Part shown: positions 18,938 through 27,894 of the stretch, in pieces
How the letters are laid out: each line of letters begins with the position of its first letter
How positions within the stretch are numbered: the first letter of the stretch is position 1
Origin: Sphingomonas liriopis
GTDB taxonomy: Bacteria; Pseudomonadota; Alphaproteobacteria; Sphingomonadales; Sphingomonadaceae
Direction: 5' to 3'
DNA: 64,000 nucleotides
Assembly: GCF_024211255.1 (NCBI RefSeq)
Contig: NZ_JAMLDY010000009.1
Span: 62,001 to 126,000, forward strand
The notes under the pieces: generated by a model
Told to the model about the DNA's origin: nothing
Seen by the model: the letters and a program-made list of their open reading frames with translations, nothing else
Databases searched by the model: none
Position numbers and translations under genes: made by a program

Positions 18938-19954
18938 ATGGGGAATGCGACGTTTACCGATCATGGGGCCGACCGCGGCGGGCGCCGCTGTTATGCCACG
19001 CCGGGCCATGCAATGCTGTTGATCGCCGATCCGGGCGCCGCGCCCGATGCCGAACGGGCGATCGCCGAAGCTGGCGGGCGGTTGTTGCAGCGGATCGCGT
19101 GGCGCGAGGCGGCGGCGCTGTTGCCGCAGGTGGCGACGTCTCCCGTCGTGCTGATCGACACGACCGCCGTCGCGATCCCGACGCTGGACGCGGTGTTGCC
19201 GGCGATCCGGCGTTTCCTCGTCCAGGCGGATGCGGCGGCGGTGGTGCTGTTGACCCCCGACCGGATCGATATCGTCGCCGGCTATCTGATCGACGGACAG
19301 GCCGACCTATTGTGCGAACCGACTTCGGCGCAGGTGACCGCGGCGCTGGCCTCCGCGGCCGCGCGGAACCGGCCGCCGACGCTGCACGACAGCGTGTCCG
19401 AACGGGTCCAGACCGAGCGCGAACCGTTCCGCCATCCGGGGCACGACAGCGACGAGGAGCGCCTGCGCCGGCTGATCGAGGGGATGGCGCAGATCTCGCG
19501 CTATGCCGCCGACCTGACGCGTGGCGGCACGGTCTCCGGGTCGCACGACCTGGCGGATCGCCGCCGCGCCTTCCACGGCGAGCCCGCCGCGTCGGGCCAT
19601 GGCGTGACCGCGCCGGAAGTCCGCCGGCTGATCCACCTGCGCCAGCTGCGCGGCAAGTTCTTCGGCCAGTTCATCGGTGAGGGGCTGTTCGAGGATCCCG
19701 CATGGGACATGCTGCTCGACCTGTTCGCCGCCGAGCTGGAGGGGATCCGCGTCAGCGTCTCCAGCCTCTGCATCGCCGCCGCCGTCGCGCCGACCACCGC
19801 GCTGCGCTGGATCACGCGGATGACCGAGATGGGGCTGTTCATCCGTCACCCCGATCCCGTCGATCGCCGCCGCGCCTTCATGGCGCTGTCGCCCCGCGCC
19901 AGCGAGGCGATGCGCGCCTATATGCTCGCCGCGCGCAAGACGGAGGCGGGATGA
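18938..19954 (+). CDS. degenerate-receiver plus MarR-like winged-helix regulator
   Basis: The 338-residue protein has two parts. Residues about 26-145 look like a receiver fold with alternating strands (MLLIADPG, PVVLIDTTAV, AAVVLLTPDR, ADLLCEPTSAQV): an Asp ends the third strand, a Thr follows the fourth, but the lysine expected in a KP motif is replaced by Glu (CEP). Residues about 225-335 read like a MarR winged helix (SSLCIAAAVAPTTALRWITRMTEMGLFIRHPDPVDRRRAFMALSPRASEAM). It is probably a transcription regulator with a non-canonical receiver. ATG 18938 is chosen by length; ATG 19013 is an alternative. Neither half names a target. Confidence 0.65.
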   Translation: MGNATFTDHGADRGGRRCYATPGHAMLLIADPGAAPDAERAIAEAGGRLLQRIAWREAAALLPQVATSPVVLIDTTAVAIPTLDAVLPAIRRFLVQADAAAVVLLTPDRIDIVAGYLIDGQADLLCEPTSAQVTAALASAAARNRPPTLHDSVSERVQTEREPFRHPGHDSDEERLRRLIEGMAQISRYAADLTRGGTVSGSHDLADRRRAFHGEPAASGHGVTAPEVRRLIHLRQLRGKFFGQFIGEGLFEDPAWDMLLDLFAAELEGIRVSVSSLCIAAAVAPTTALRWITRMTEMGLFIRHPDPVDRRRAFMALSPRASEAMRAYMLAARKTEAG

Positions 19955-20007
19955 CCCCCCTTGCGGAAGGCCGCGCGCTTTGGCAGGGCAGTCGGCATCC
20001 CGAGAGG

Positions 20008-20083
20008 GGGCGCTTAGCTCAGCTGGTAGAGCGGCTCGTTTACACCGAGTAGGTCGGCGGTTCGAACCCGTCAGCGCCCACCA
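20008..20083 (+). tRNA. tRNA-Val (anticodon TAC)
   Basis: The 76-base sequence folds as a cloverleaf. The acceptor arm GGGCGCT pairs with AGCGCCC; the D arm is GCTC/GAGC with AGCTGGTA loop; the anticodon stem GCTCG/CGAGT holds loop TTTACAC with anticodon TAC (decoding GTA); the T arm contains GGTTCGAACC. CCA is encoded at the 3' end (20081-20083). It stands alone between a regulator gene and a convergent two-gene operon. No integrase gene or repeated 3' end marks it as an integration site. Confidence 0.95.
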
Positions 20084-20096
20084 CATCGACGCTGCG

Positions 20097-20825
20097 TCAG
20101 CGGTCGCCCGTCTCGTCGCGGTACTTCATTTCCAGGAACCGTCCGCGCGTCGACAGGCTGTCGAGGTCGTTCTGCGCCAGCCGCGCGGTCATGTCGGCGA
20201 TCTCCTGTTCGATCAGCTGCAAGCCGGCGACCAGTTCCGCATCGGGGGTACGGCCGTTGCGCTCAACGCGGCGCAGCGGTTCGGGAACGCGCGCATAATC
20301 GTTGACGAACGCGGGCAGCTGCTCGCCGATCAGGCGGCGGACCTCATACGCCTCTTCCTCGCGCCCCTCCAGCCGGCCGAGCTGCGGCGACAGCGTCTCC
20401 AACCGCGTGCCGATCCGGTCGACCATCCCGCGTGCCGGCGCGGGGAGGGCGGGGCGCTGCGCCTCGAGCCAGCGTTCGGTCTTGGCGGGCAGCGACTTGA
20501 TATCGACCTCGCGCAGCGCCTTTTCGCTCGGTGCGCGCGCCGCGGGGGCGATGGCGATCGCGATCGTCACCGCCGCCATCAGCAACAGCACGGCGAGCCC
20601 GCCGAACAGCCCGAGCGGGATCACCATGCCCGCGACGCCCGCGGCGATCAGGATGATCGCATTGACCGCGAAGATGAAGGCGAGGCGGGCGCCGACGCTG
20701 GTCGCCTTGCGCTTCAGCCGTTTGCCGTGCGCGCGATACTGCGCGCCCATCTGCCCACGGTAATCCTCGCTGATCCGCGCCATCGTGGCACGCGCGCGTT
20801 CGATCTGCTGGTCGACCTCGGTCAT
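20097..20825 (-). CDS. two-helix membrane protein of the TelA operon (XpaC-like position)
   Basis: The 242-residue protein begins with a charged, probably coiled N-terminus (MTEVDQQIERARATMARISED), then two adjoining hydrophobic helices (about 47-68 and 70-93, LAFIFAVNAIILIAAGVAGM and GGLAVLLLMAAVTIAIAIA) and a long acidic helical C-terminal half. I do not recognise a catalytic motif. It starts four bases after the TelA gene ends on the same strand. In many bacteria a membrane protein of the XpaC family is paired with TelA in this way, so this may be its local counterpart, but that rests on gene order and general layout, not on clear similarity. Confidence 0.6.
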   Translation of the reverse strand: MTEVDQQIERARATMARISEDYRGQMGAQYRAHGKRLKRKATSVGARLAFIFAVNAIILIAAGVAGMVIPLGLFGGLAVLLLMAAVTIAIAIAPAARAPSEKALREVDIKSLPAKTERWLEAQRPALPAPARGMVDRIGTRLETLSPQLGRLEGREEEAYEVRRLIGEQLPAFVNDYARVPEPLRRVERNGRTPDAELVAGLQLIEQEIADMTARLAQNDLDSLSTRGRFLEMKYRDETGDR

Positions 20826-20829
20826 GCGC

Positions 20830-22041
20830 TCACACCGATTCCAGGCGATACTGGTCGCCGCTAGGACCCTTCAGCGCGCCCTGCGCGGAGCCTTCGGCGC
20901 GCGCGATATAGCCCTTCGACTTCTCGACCTCGTTTCCCAGCGTGGTGACGGTCGTCTTCATCGAATCGAGCGCCTTCAGCTTGAACGTGTCGATCGCGTC
21001 CATCGTGTCGTAGATGTTCTGAAACGCGCGCTGCAGCGTCTCCAGCGGAATAGTCGAAGCAGCGGCCTGTTCGTGGATCGCCGCGGTGTTCGAACGCAGC
21101 AGCTTGCCGGTCGAATCGATGATGTTGGCGGTCGTCGTGTTGAGCTGGGTGATGCTTTCGAGCACCAATTTCTGGTTGGTCAGCGCCTGCGCGACGGTGA
21201 CGGCGGTACGCAGCGCCGCGACCGTGGTGGTGCTGGCGCGATCGACACCCTTCACCAGCTCGACGTTGTTCTTCTTGACCAGATCCAGCGCGAGGTAGCC
21301 CTGCACCGTCACCGCCATCTGCGTCAGCAGATCCTGCGTGCGCTGGCGGGTATAGAACAGCGCGGTCTCGCGGATCGCCTTCGCCTTGGCGGGGTCGGTA
21401 TGGTCGAGTTCGTTGGCCTTGTCTTCGAGGCGTGCGTCCATCGCCTTGCTGAGATGGATCATCTGTTCGAGCCGCCCCATCGCGCTCCACAGATTGGCGC
21501 GCTCGGTATCGATCGCGGCATTGTCCATCAGCAGCTCGTCCTTGCCGCCGGCCAGGTTCTTAAGGATCGAGCTGATATGCGTCTGCGACGACTGATAGCT
21601 GTCGAAATAGTCGCGCATCTTCGACCCGAAGGGGATGATGCCGAAGATCTTCTTTGGCCCCGACAGCGCACCCTTGCGACCGGGATCGAGGTCCTCGATC
21701 ACCCGGCGCAGCTGCGCGAGGTCGGCGCCGACGCCGGTATCCTTGTCCATCGCGCGGATCGGGCGGTCGAGGAAACGGTTCGACTGGCCCGCCGCCTCGC
21801 GGATTTCCTTCGCTCCCATCGCGGTGATCGCATCGACGCGGCGCCCGAATTCGGGACTGTTGACGTCCTCCGCCACCAGCTCGGCGACGAACGTGTCGAC
21901 GCGGCTTTCGAGCTGCGTCTTCTTGGCGTCGTCGATCGGCACGAGTCCGGCCGCCTTGGTCGGCGCCACCGTCGGCACGGGGTCGGGCGGCGTGAGCACC
22001 AGATCCTTCTCGGGCGTCAGCGTCGGGGCGGAAGTGGCCAT
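20830..22041 (-). CDS. telA: TelA-family toxic anion resistance protein
   Basis: The 403-residue soluble protein is almost wholly helical and matches the TelA/KlaA family named for tellurite resistance, though its true role is thought to lie in envelope stress. Diagnostic stretches are GPKKIFGIIPFGSKMRDYFDSYQSSQ (about residue 135) and LTQMAVTVQGYLALDLVKKNNVELVKGVDRASTTTVAALRTAVTVAQAL. The start ATG 22041 is preceded by AGAGGAA on its strand; frame further upstream reads into the opposite gene's promoter region. It heads a two-gene operon with the following membrane protein. Confidence 0.92.
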   Translation of the reverse strand: MATSAPTLTPEKDLVLTPPDPVPTVAPTKAAGLVPIDDAKKTQLESRVDTFVAELVAEDVNSPEFGRRVDAITAMGAKEIREAAGQSNRFLDRPIRAMDKDTGVGADLAQLRRVIEDLDPGRKGALSGPKKIFGIIPFGSKMRDYFDSYQSSQTHISSILKNLAGGKDELLMDNAAIDTERANLWSAMGRLEQMIHLSKAMDARLEDKANELDHTDPAKAKAIRETALFYTRQRTQDLLTQMAVTVQGYLALDLVKKNNVELVKGVDRASTTTVAALRTAVTVAQALTNQKLVLESITQLNTTTANIIDSTGKLLRSNTAAIHEQAAASTIPLETLQRAFQNIYDTMDAIDTFKLKALDSMKTTVTTLGNEVEKSKGYIARAEGSAQGALKGPSGDQYRLESV

Positions 22042-22175
22042 GGTCGTTCCTCTTGCAACGGCGTCAGTGTGGCGAGGATGCGGGCGCCGTTCAACTGTCT
22101 TGTGCATATAAGACAGTGGCGATCGGTGACAATGGCGGGCCGACTTGCTATGTCCGTCGTGGACGGAGACGCAGC

Positions 22176-22466
22176 ATGAACGACATGGCGAAGGGGATGT
22201 GGGCAAAGGTGACCTCGTCGGCCCTCGGCCAATCGGTCGAACTGCCAGAGGGTTTCCGCTTCGACGGTGACGAAGTCCGCATCACGCGGGAAGGCGACCG
22301 TATCGTGCTGGAACCGGCCGAGGATATGGCGATCGAATGGTCCGACGAAGAGCTCCATCGTCTGGCGCAAGCGGGTCTGGACAGTGGCTCCGACGCACCG
22401 TGGGACGGTGAGGCGATCAAGCGCGCGGGACGCCAACGCTTGCTGACGCGAAGGAACGGCCACTGA
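22176..22466 (+). CDS. AbrB/MazE-type (SpoVT-AbrB fold) antitoxin
   Basis: The 96-residue protein has an N-terminal swapped-hairpin DNA-binding domain: AKVTSSALGQSVELPEGFRFDGDEVRITREGDRIVLEP (about residues 10-48), the pattern of VapB/MazE-like antitoxins, and a C-terminal acidic tail that would wrap the partner toxin. It is followed, with a four-base CTGA overlap, by a ParE/RelE-type protein. Such antitoxins repress their own operon. GGAG around 22165 sets the start at ATG 22176; ATG 22185 and 22197 are also in frame. Confidence 0.85.
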   Translation: MNDMAKGMWAKVTSSALGQSVELPEGFRFDGDEVRITREGDRIVLEPAEDMAIEWSDEELHRLAQAGLDSGSDAPWDGEAIKRAGRQRLLTRRNGH

Positions 22467-22759
22467 GTCGGATCGTCCGCACTCCCCAAGCGCGGCGCGA
22501 CCTGGACGTCATGTACGATTATATCGCCGATCGCGACCCGGTGGCGGCAGATGCGCTGGTCGATCGGATCGAGCGGAAGCTCGGCCTGCTCGCCGACAAT
22601 CCCCGGCTCGGCCCATCTCGCATCGGCGCAGTCGGCGGTCTTCGAACCTTCACCGTTCCGCCGTATCTTTTGCTCTATCAGCCGATTCGCAGCGGGATCC
22701 GGCTCGTCCGCGTGCTTCATGGCGCGCGTGATATCGGTGCTGCGCTCGACGCGGACTGA
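22463..22759 (+). CDS. ParE/RelE-superfamily toxin, possible CTG start
   Basis: The frame reads SRIVRTPQARRDLDVMYDYIADRDPVAADALVDRIERKLGLLADNPRLG, then LRTFTVPPYLLLYQPIRSGIRLVRVLHGARD, a textbook ParE/RelE-like plasmid-stabilisation toxin. The first helix (TPQARRDLDVMYDYIA) lies mostly before the first ATG at 22511, and between the upstream stop (22409-22411) and that ATG there is no ATG, GTG or TTG. CTG 22463 overlaps the antitoxin stop as CTGA and follows AAGGA at 22451-22455 at good spacing, so it is proposed as the start; from it the protein has 98 residues. Beginning at 22511 would leave 82 residues without most of helix one. Confidence 0.8.
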   Translation: MSRIVRTPQARRDLDVMYDYIADRDPVAADALVDRIERKLGLLADNPRLGPSRIGAVGGLRTFTVPPYLLLYQPIRSGIRLVRVLHGARDIGAALDAD

Positions 22760-22828
22760 ACCCTTCCCGCGGCGCAACATTTCGGCTATGGGGCGCGCAA
22801 TCCAAGCTCCATCTTATCAGGAATTCCC

Positions 22829-24673
22829 ATGAGCCTCCGCAACGTGGCGATCATCGCGCACGTCGACCACGGCAAGACCACGCTCGTCGACCAGCTGTTC
22901 CGCCAGTCCGGCACGTTCCGCGACAACCAGCGCGTCGAAGAGCGTGCGATGGATTCGAACGACCTCGAGAAGGAGCGCGGGATCACCATTCTCGCCAAGC
23001 CGACCTCGGTCGATTGGACGCCCCCGGGCAGCAACGAGAGCATCCGCATCAACATCGTCGATACGCCGGGCCACGCCGACTTCGGCGGCGAGGTGGAGCG
23101 GATCCTGAGCATGGTCGACGGCGTCGTCCTGCTGGTCGATTCGTCGGAAGGCGCGATGCCACAGACGAAGTTCGTGACCGGCAAGGCGCTGGCGCTGGGC
23201 CTGAAGCCGATCGTCGTCGTCAACAAGGTCGATCGCCCCGACGCGCGCATCCAAGAGGTGCTCGACGAGGTGTTCGACCTGTTCGTGTCGCTGGACGCCA
23301 ACGACGAACAGCTCGATTTTCCGGTGCTCTATGCGAGCGGTAGGAACGGCTATGCCTCGACCGACATGGACGCGCGCGAAGGCACGCTGATCCCGATGTT
23401 CGAGACGATCGTCAGCCACGTGCCGGCACCCAAGGTCGAAGTGGAGGACGTGCCGTTCACCTTCCTCGTCACGCTGCTCGACCGCGACAACTTCCTCGGC
23501 CGCATCCTGACCGGCCGCGTCAATTCGGGCACGGTGCGGACCAACCAGCCGATCCACGCGCTCGACAACGACGGCAACATCGTCGAGACGGGCCGCGCGT
23601 CCAAGATCATGTCGTTCCGCGGCCTCGACCGCGTGCCGGTCGATGAGGCCAAGGCGGGCGACATCATCAGCCTCGCCGGCCTGACCATCGCCACCGTCGC
23701 CAACACGATCGCCGACACCACGGTCAGCGAGCCGCTGCACGCGCAGCCGATCGATCCGCCGACGCTGTCGATGCGCTTCGCGGTCAACGATTCGCCGATG
23801 GCGGGGCGCGAGGGCACCAAGGTGACCAGCCGCATGATCCGCGACCGCCTGTTCCGCGAAGCCGAATCGAACGTCGCCGTGAAGGTGACCGAGGCGTCGG
23901 ACCGCGACAGCTTCGAAGTCGCGGGCCGAGGCGAATTGCAGCTCGGCGTGCTGATCGAGACGATGCGCCGCGAGGGGTTCGAGCTGGGCATCAGCCGCCC
24001 GCGCGTGCTGTTCGGCGAGGACGAGAACGGCAACAAGACCGAGCCCTATGAAACCGTCATCATCGACGTCGACGACGAGCATTCGGGCACGGTTGTCGAG
24101 AAGATGAACCTGCGCAAGGCCGAACTGACCGACATGCGTCCGTCGACCGGCGGCAAGACGCGCATCACCTTCTCCGCGCCGTCGCGCGGCATGATCGGCT
24201 ATCATGGCGAGTTCCTGTCGGACACGCGCGGTACCGGCATCATGAACCGCCTGTTCGAGAAGTACGGCCCCCACAAGGGCAAGATCGAAGGCCGCAAGAA
24301 CGGCGTGCTGATCTCGAACGGCGCCGGTGAAGCCAACAGCTATGCGCTGGGTCCGCTGGAAGAGCGCGGCATCCTGTTCGTCGGCCATGGCGAGGCGCTG
24401 TACGAGGGCATGATCGTCGGCGAGAACGCCAAGCCGGACGACCTCGAGGTCAATCCGATGAAGACCAAGGCGCTGACCAACTTCCGCGCCAGCGGCGGCA
24501 AGGACGATCAGGTCCGCCTGACCCCGCCGAAGCGTGCGACGCTGGAGCAGGCGATCGCCTATATCGACGACGACGAGATGGTCGAAGTAACGCCGAAGTC
24601 GATCCGCCTGCGCAAGCGCCACCTCGATCCGCACGAGCGCAAGAAGGCGTCGCGGGCTAAGATGGCTGCGTAA
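22829..24673 (+). CDS. typA: ribosome-associated translational GTPase TypA/BipA
   Basis: The 614-residue protein is a translation-factor-like GTPase acting in 50S assembly and stress adaptation. G1 is [10 protein letters not shown] (residues about 10-19), G2 includes ERGITI, G3 is [14 protein letters not shown], and G4 is NKVDRPDAR. Domain III-V regions follow, with the TypA-specific blocks [28 protein letters not shown] and [27 protein letters not shown]. Length and domain order are normal. A strong hairpin with T-run follows the stop. It is a single-gene unit by spacing. Confidence 0.97.
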   Translation: MSLRNVAIIAHVDHGKTTLVDQLFRQSGTFRDNQRVEERAMDSNDLEKERGITILAKPTSVDWTPPGSNESIRINIVDTPGHADFGGEVERILSMVDGVVLLVDSSEGAMPQTKFVTGKALALGLKPIVVVNKVDRPDARIQEVLDEVFDLFVSLDANDEQLDFPVLYASGRNGYASTDMDAREGTLIPMFETIVSHVPAPKVEVEDVPFTFLVTLLDRDNFLGRILTGRVNSGTVRTNQPIHALDNDGNIVETGRASKIMSFRGLDRVPVDEAKAGDIISLAGLTIATVANTIADTTVSEPLHAQPIDPPTLSMRFAVNDSPMAGREGTKVTSRMIRDRLFREAESNVAVKVTEASDRDSFEVAGRGELQLGVLIETMRREGFELGISRPRVLFGEDENGNKTEPYETVIIDVDDEHSGTVVEKMNLRKAELTDMRPSTGGKTRITFSAPSRGMIGYHGEFLSDTRGTGIMNRLFEKYGPHKGKIEGRKNGVLISNGAGEANSYALGPLEERGILFVGHGEALYEGMIVGENAKPDDLEVNPMKTKALTNFRASGGKDDQVRLTPPKRATLEQAIAYIDDDEMVEVTPKSIRLRKRHLDPHERKKASRAKMAA

Positions 24674-24693
24674 GCCACCGGTTCACGGTTGGG

Positions 24694-24726
24694 AGGGGCG
24701 TCCGAGCGATCGGGCGCCCCTTTTTC
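24694..24726 (+). terminator. rho-independent terminator of typA
   Basis: GGGGCGTCCG (24695-24704) pairs, with one bulge, with CGGGCGCCCC (24711-24720) around a short AGCGAT loop and is followed directly by TTTTT. It lies 20 bases after the typA stop codon. Confidence 0.8.
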
Positions 24727-24760
24727 GTGCGTGGCGTCGGAGGGCGTGCTTTGTTCTCTC

Positions 24761-24845
24761 GTCCGTCATTGCGAGCGTAAGCGAAGCAATCCAGGGCGTC
24801 CTGATCCGACTCCGAATTGCTTCGCTGCGCTCGCAATGGCGAAGA
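24761..24845. repeat. intergenic inverted repeat, family D (CATTGCGAGCGNAAGCGAAGCAA type)
   Basis: GTCATTGCGAGCGTAAGCGA (from 24764) is inverted as GCTTCGCTGCGCTCGCAATGGC (to 24841), around CAATCCAGGGCGTCCTGATC. The unit lies after the typA terminator and before a lower-GC stretch. Only this copy of the family is seen in the window. Confidence 0.7.
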
Positions 24846-24879
24846 CCGCATAGGATGGCCTACTGCGCAAGTGATTGAT

Positions 24880-25020
24880 TTAATCTAATAAAACGGCATG
24901 GGCTTTCCTATCGCCCTCCGCCGTATTACGCCGCAACTGCATCACTCGCTCTTTCTCATTGTCGCCTAAATCGAAACGATCACTCTCGATGGTTTTCATC
25001 AAGGTGTCTATGTTGTCCAT
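24880..25020 (-). CDS. hypothetical small protein (46 residues), low-GC
   Basis: An ATG at 25020 opens a 46-residue frame (MDNIDTLMKTIESDRFDLGDNEKERVMQ in two pieces, then LRRNTAEGDRKAHAVLLD) ending in TAA. It is charged, soluble and probably helical. Third codon positions are far richer in A and T than in any neighbouring gene, so it may be recently acquired or a remnant. No clear ribosome-binding site precedes it, and I do not recognise the family. It sits between typA and the TonB receptor, in the only gene-like part of that gap. Confidence 0.35.
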   Translation of the reverse strand: MDNIDTLMKTIESDRFDLGDNEKERVMQLRRNTAEGDRKAHAVLLD

Positions 25021-25105
25021 CTTCGGGCGTGGTGGATCGCGCAGACGAAAAGGGCGGCATCATCGCTGACGCCGCCCCATCGTGTAACCGATCGCTCGAA
25101 CCCCC

Positions 25106-27445
25106 TTAGCGGAAGCGACCGCTCAGCGAGACGCCGATGATCCGTGGTTCGTTGAAGACGGCGGCCGTGTAGTTTTCGATGACGCCCTTCAGGTTCTTTT
25201 CGTTGGTGATGTTGCGGGCGAAGGCCGCCACTTCGTAGGCGTCGTCGGGACTGGTGTAGCCGATTTTCAGGCCCCCTTCGAAATTGCCGTCGGCGTAGAA
25301 TTCGCGCGTCTTGTAGAGCACGAAATTGGTGTAGCCCTGCACGTTCCAGTCGGTCGCGGCGAAGACCTTGCCACCGTTCGCCAGCGGTACGTCGTAGCGC
25401 GCGGTGGCATCGAGGTTCCAGCGCGGCGCGTTGGGCAGCGGGTTGCCGTCGATCTGCGCGAACAGACCGCCGCGGATCGTCGGGTCCTGTACGGTGCAGA
25501 CCACGACCCCATTCAGCGCGCAGACCTGCGCATAGACGCGCGTGTCCTTGATCTTCGACGCCAGCGCGCTCGCGCCCAGGATCAAAGTCAGGTTGCGGAC
25601 GGGACGGAACTCGCTGTCGATCTCGACGCCCCAGGCGCGCGCCTTGTCGGCGTTGAACAGCACGCCGTTGCCGTTGACGTCGTTGCCGTTCAGCTGGATG
25701 TCCTTCACCGTATAGGTGAACAGCGACGAATTGAGGCGCAGGCGGCCGTCGAGGAAGATGCCCTTGGCACCGATCTCGTACGAGGTGATCGTCTCGCTGT
25801 CGGCGGTGGTGAAGGGCGAGTTGAACACCGCCGAGCGCCCCTGGATCGTCGGCCCGCGGAAACCGCGCGCGACGCGGGCGTAGACGCTGTTCGAGGGATC
25901 GATCGTGTAGAGCGCCGAGACGTCCCAGCTCGGCTCCTTGCCCTCGAGCCGCACCGACGTGGGGGCGGTGGCAGGGTTGGGGTTGAGCCGGCGAAACTGG
26001 TCGACCGTGCCGGTGACGTCGAAGACGGGCTTGACCAGCGTCGTCCGCTTGATGTCCTGCGTATAGCGCGCGCCGCCGGTGATGGTGAAGTCCGGCGTGA
26101 CCTTGAAGCTCGCCTGACCGAATGCCGCCCAGCTGGTGTTGATGTCGCGCAGGCGCACCCAGTTGTTCGGGTTGCGCGCCGCGGTGGTCAGGAAATAGGA
26201 GCGCTGGTAGAATTCGGTGGTGTCGTTCTGGCGGAAATAGAAGCCGCCGACCTGCCATGTGAAACGCTGGTCCGCGGCCGAGGCGAGGCGGACTTCCTGC
26301 GTATACTGGCCGAGCGCGCGGATGTTGCCCTGGCTCTGGCCGAAGCCGTTGGCGACGCCGTTCACCGGGAAGTAGGCACCGGCACCGCCGTCGGTATCGC
26401 CGCGGCTGTAGCCCGAGGTCGTCTCGTACGCGTTGATCGAGGTGAGCGTGACCGGGCCGAAGTCGTAGGCGGCGTTCACCGAGCCGCCGTAGGTGTCGTA
26501 ATCCTGCGGGTTGTCGTTGCCCTCGTCGAGCGCGATGGCGTCGCGCGGTTCGGCGGAGACCGAATTGGAGCCCTTCTTGAGCGCGGCGCGGTGGAAGATC
26601 GTCGAGGTGCCGTGATAGCCGCGGGCATGGGCGGAGACGTTGACCGAAAACGCCTCGGTCGGGGTCAGCAGCAGCTGCACGCGCGCGTCGCGCTCGTCGA
26701 AGCCGCCCATCGCGTTCTTCTGCGGCGTGCGGGTGCCGTCCTGGCTGGTCCCGGCGAAGCGGTTGTCGACCCAGTCGTTGCGATGCTGGATCAGCCCCGA
26801 CAGGCGGATCGCGACCTTGTCCTGCACCAGCGGGCCGCCGACGCCGGCGTCATAGGTGAAGGTGCCGAGCTCGCCCGCCGACGCGGCGACGCGACCCTGC
26901 CAGGTCTGGCTCGGGCGGATCGTGTCGAACTTGATGATGCCGGCGGTCGTGTTGCGGCCGAACAAGGAACCCTGCGGCCCGCGCAAGACCTCGACCTGAT
27001 TGACGTCATAGACGGGATTGGACTTCAGGACCACATGTTCGAGGACGACGTCGTCCTGGATGATCGATACTGGCTGGCTGGCGCCCAGGTAGAAGTCGAT
27101 GTTGCCCAGACCGCGGATGTAGAAGCGCGGGAAGATGCGGCCGGTGGTGGTCTCGACATAGAGGCCGGGGACGCGGCCGGAGAGTGCGAGGATGTCCTCG
27201 CCGCCCGCCTGGAAGGCGCGCAGGTCGCTGCCGCCGACGACGGCGACCGACAGCGGCACGCGCTGGAGATTTTCCGAGCGACGTTCGGCGGTGACGACGA
27301 TGTCGCCGAGATCGGCGGCGTCGTCCTGCGGCGCGGTGGCGGCGGGCGCCGCGTCGGTCGCGGGCGTGGCGGTTTGGGCGAAGGCCGGCGCGGCGAGGCC
27401 GGTGGCGCCGAGCAGCAGCATGGTCTTGAACAGGCGAGTGGTCAC
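25106..27445 (-). CDS. TonB-dependent outer-membrane receptor
   Basis: The 779-residue protein has a signal peptide (TRLFKTMLLLGATGLAAPAFAQ), a TonB-box-like stretch (LGDIVVTAERR), a plug domain (LQRVPLSVAVVGGSDLRA to VNQVEVLRGPQGSLFGRNTTAGIIKFDT) and a long beta-barrel with many alternating aromatic strands. GTG 27445 is chosen because AAAGGGGA lies five bases upstream; ATG 27469 would add eight residues before the signal peptide. Barrel proteins usually end in Phe; here the end is SLSGRFR, with Phe penultimate. Sphingomonads use many such receptors for siderophores or glycans; the ligand is not apparent and no transport partner adjoins it. Confidence 0.93.
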   Translation of the reverse strand: MTTRLFKTMLLLGATGLAAPAFAQTATPATDAAPAATAPQDDAADLGDIVVTAERRSENLQRVPLSVAVVGGSDLRAFQAGGEDILALSGRVPGLYVETTTGRIFPRFYIRGLGNIDFYLGASQPVSIIQDDVVLEHVVLKSNPVYDVNQVEVLRGPQGSLFGRNTTAGIIKFDTIRPSQTWQGRVAASAGELGTFTYDAGVGGPLVQDKVAIRLSGLIQHRNDWVDNRFAGTSQDGTRTPQKNAMGGFDERDARVQLLLTPTEAFSVNVSAHARGYHGTSTIFHRAALKKGSNSVSAEPRDAIALDEGNDNPQDYDTYGGSVNAAYDFGPVTLTSINAYETTSGYSRGDTDGGAGAYFPVNGVANGFGQSQGNIRALGQYTQEVRLASAADQRFTWQVGGFYFRQNDTTEFYQRSYFLTTAARNPNNWVRLRDINTSWAAFGQASFKVTPDFTITGGARYTQDIKRTTLVKPVFDVTGTVDQFRRLNPNPATAPTSVRLEGKEPSWDVSALYTIDPSNSVYARVARGFRGPTIQGRSAVFNSPFTTADSETITSYEIGAKGIFLDGRLRLNSSLFTYTVKDIQLNGNDVNGNGVLFNADKARAWGVEIDSEFRPVRNLTLILGASALASKIKDTRVYAQVCALNGVVVCTVQDPTIRGGLFAQIDGNPLPNAPRWNLDATARYDVPLANGGKVFAATDWNVQGYTNFVLYKTREFYADGNFEGGLKIGYTSPDDAYEVAAFARNITNEKNLKGVIENYTAAVFNEPRIIGVSLSGRFR

Positions 27446-27620
27446 GGATGTCCCCTTTGGATGACGCATGGGGAACGGCCGCCGGGACGGACGCGCGGGC
27501 ATTCCCGTGCACGATCCGCCGGTCGCATGATGACCGCCCCCCGGCGAACCGGCCGATAGCCGCGGATTGTGTCTGATTCGTGAATGGATTGCGGCGGGGT
27601 GGGGGGGCTCGGACCCTCCC

Positions 27621-27738
27621 TTCGTCACCCCGGACTTGTTCCGGGGTCCACTCCGCGGCGGGGCAAATGGCTTATGCGGATAGCGATACGCCTGCGGCGC
27701 GGTGGACCCCGGAACAAGTCCGGGGTGACGAAGGGGGT
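27621..27738. repeat. intergenic palindromic repeat, family E (CCCCGGACTTGTTCCGGGG type)
   Basis: CGTCACCCCGGACTTGTTCC begins a left arm at 27621 whose inverse, GGAACAAGTCCGGGGTGACG, ends at 27738. The two enclose about 75 bases of lower conservation. Copies occur at 31124-31216, 45417-45450, 45605-45720 and 54083-54107. It fills most of the gap between the TonB receptor and the next small gene. Confidence 0.8.
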
Positions 27739-27894
27739 GGGGAGAGGGGGGACATCATCGCGGCGTCGTGCACGGCTAAACACCTGATGAACGTCGCATT
27801 CCGCATCGGTTCAGAGCGAATCGCCTATTCCGCATGCAACACGCTTGGAATGTCGTGCGTTTTGCCCGGGCGTTGTGATGAGGAGTTCGGCGTC

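Noticed and set aside
20008..20083. tRNA-Val as an integration site for a mobile element
   Set aside because: No integrase gene adjoins it and no repeated copy of its 3' end is seen within the window.
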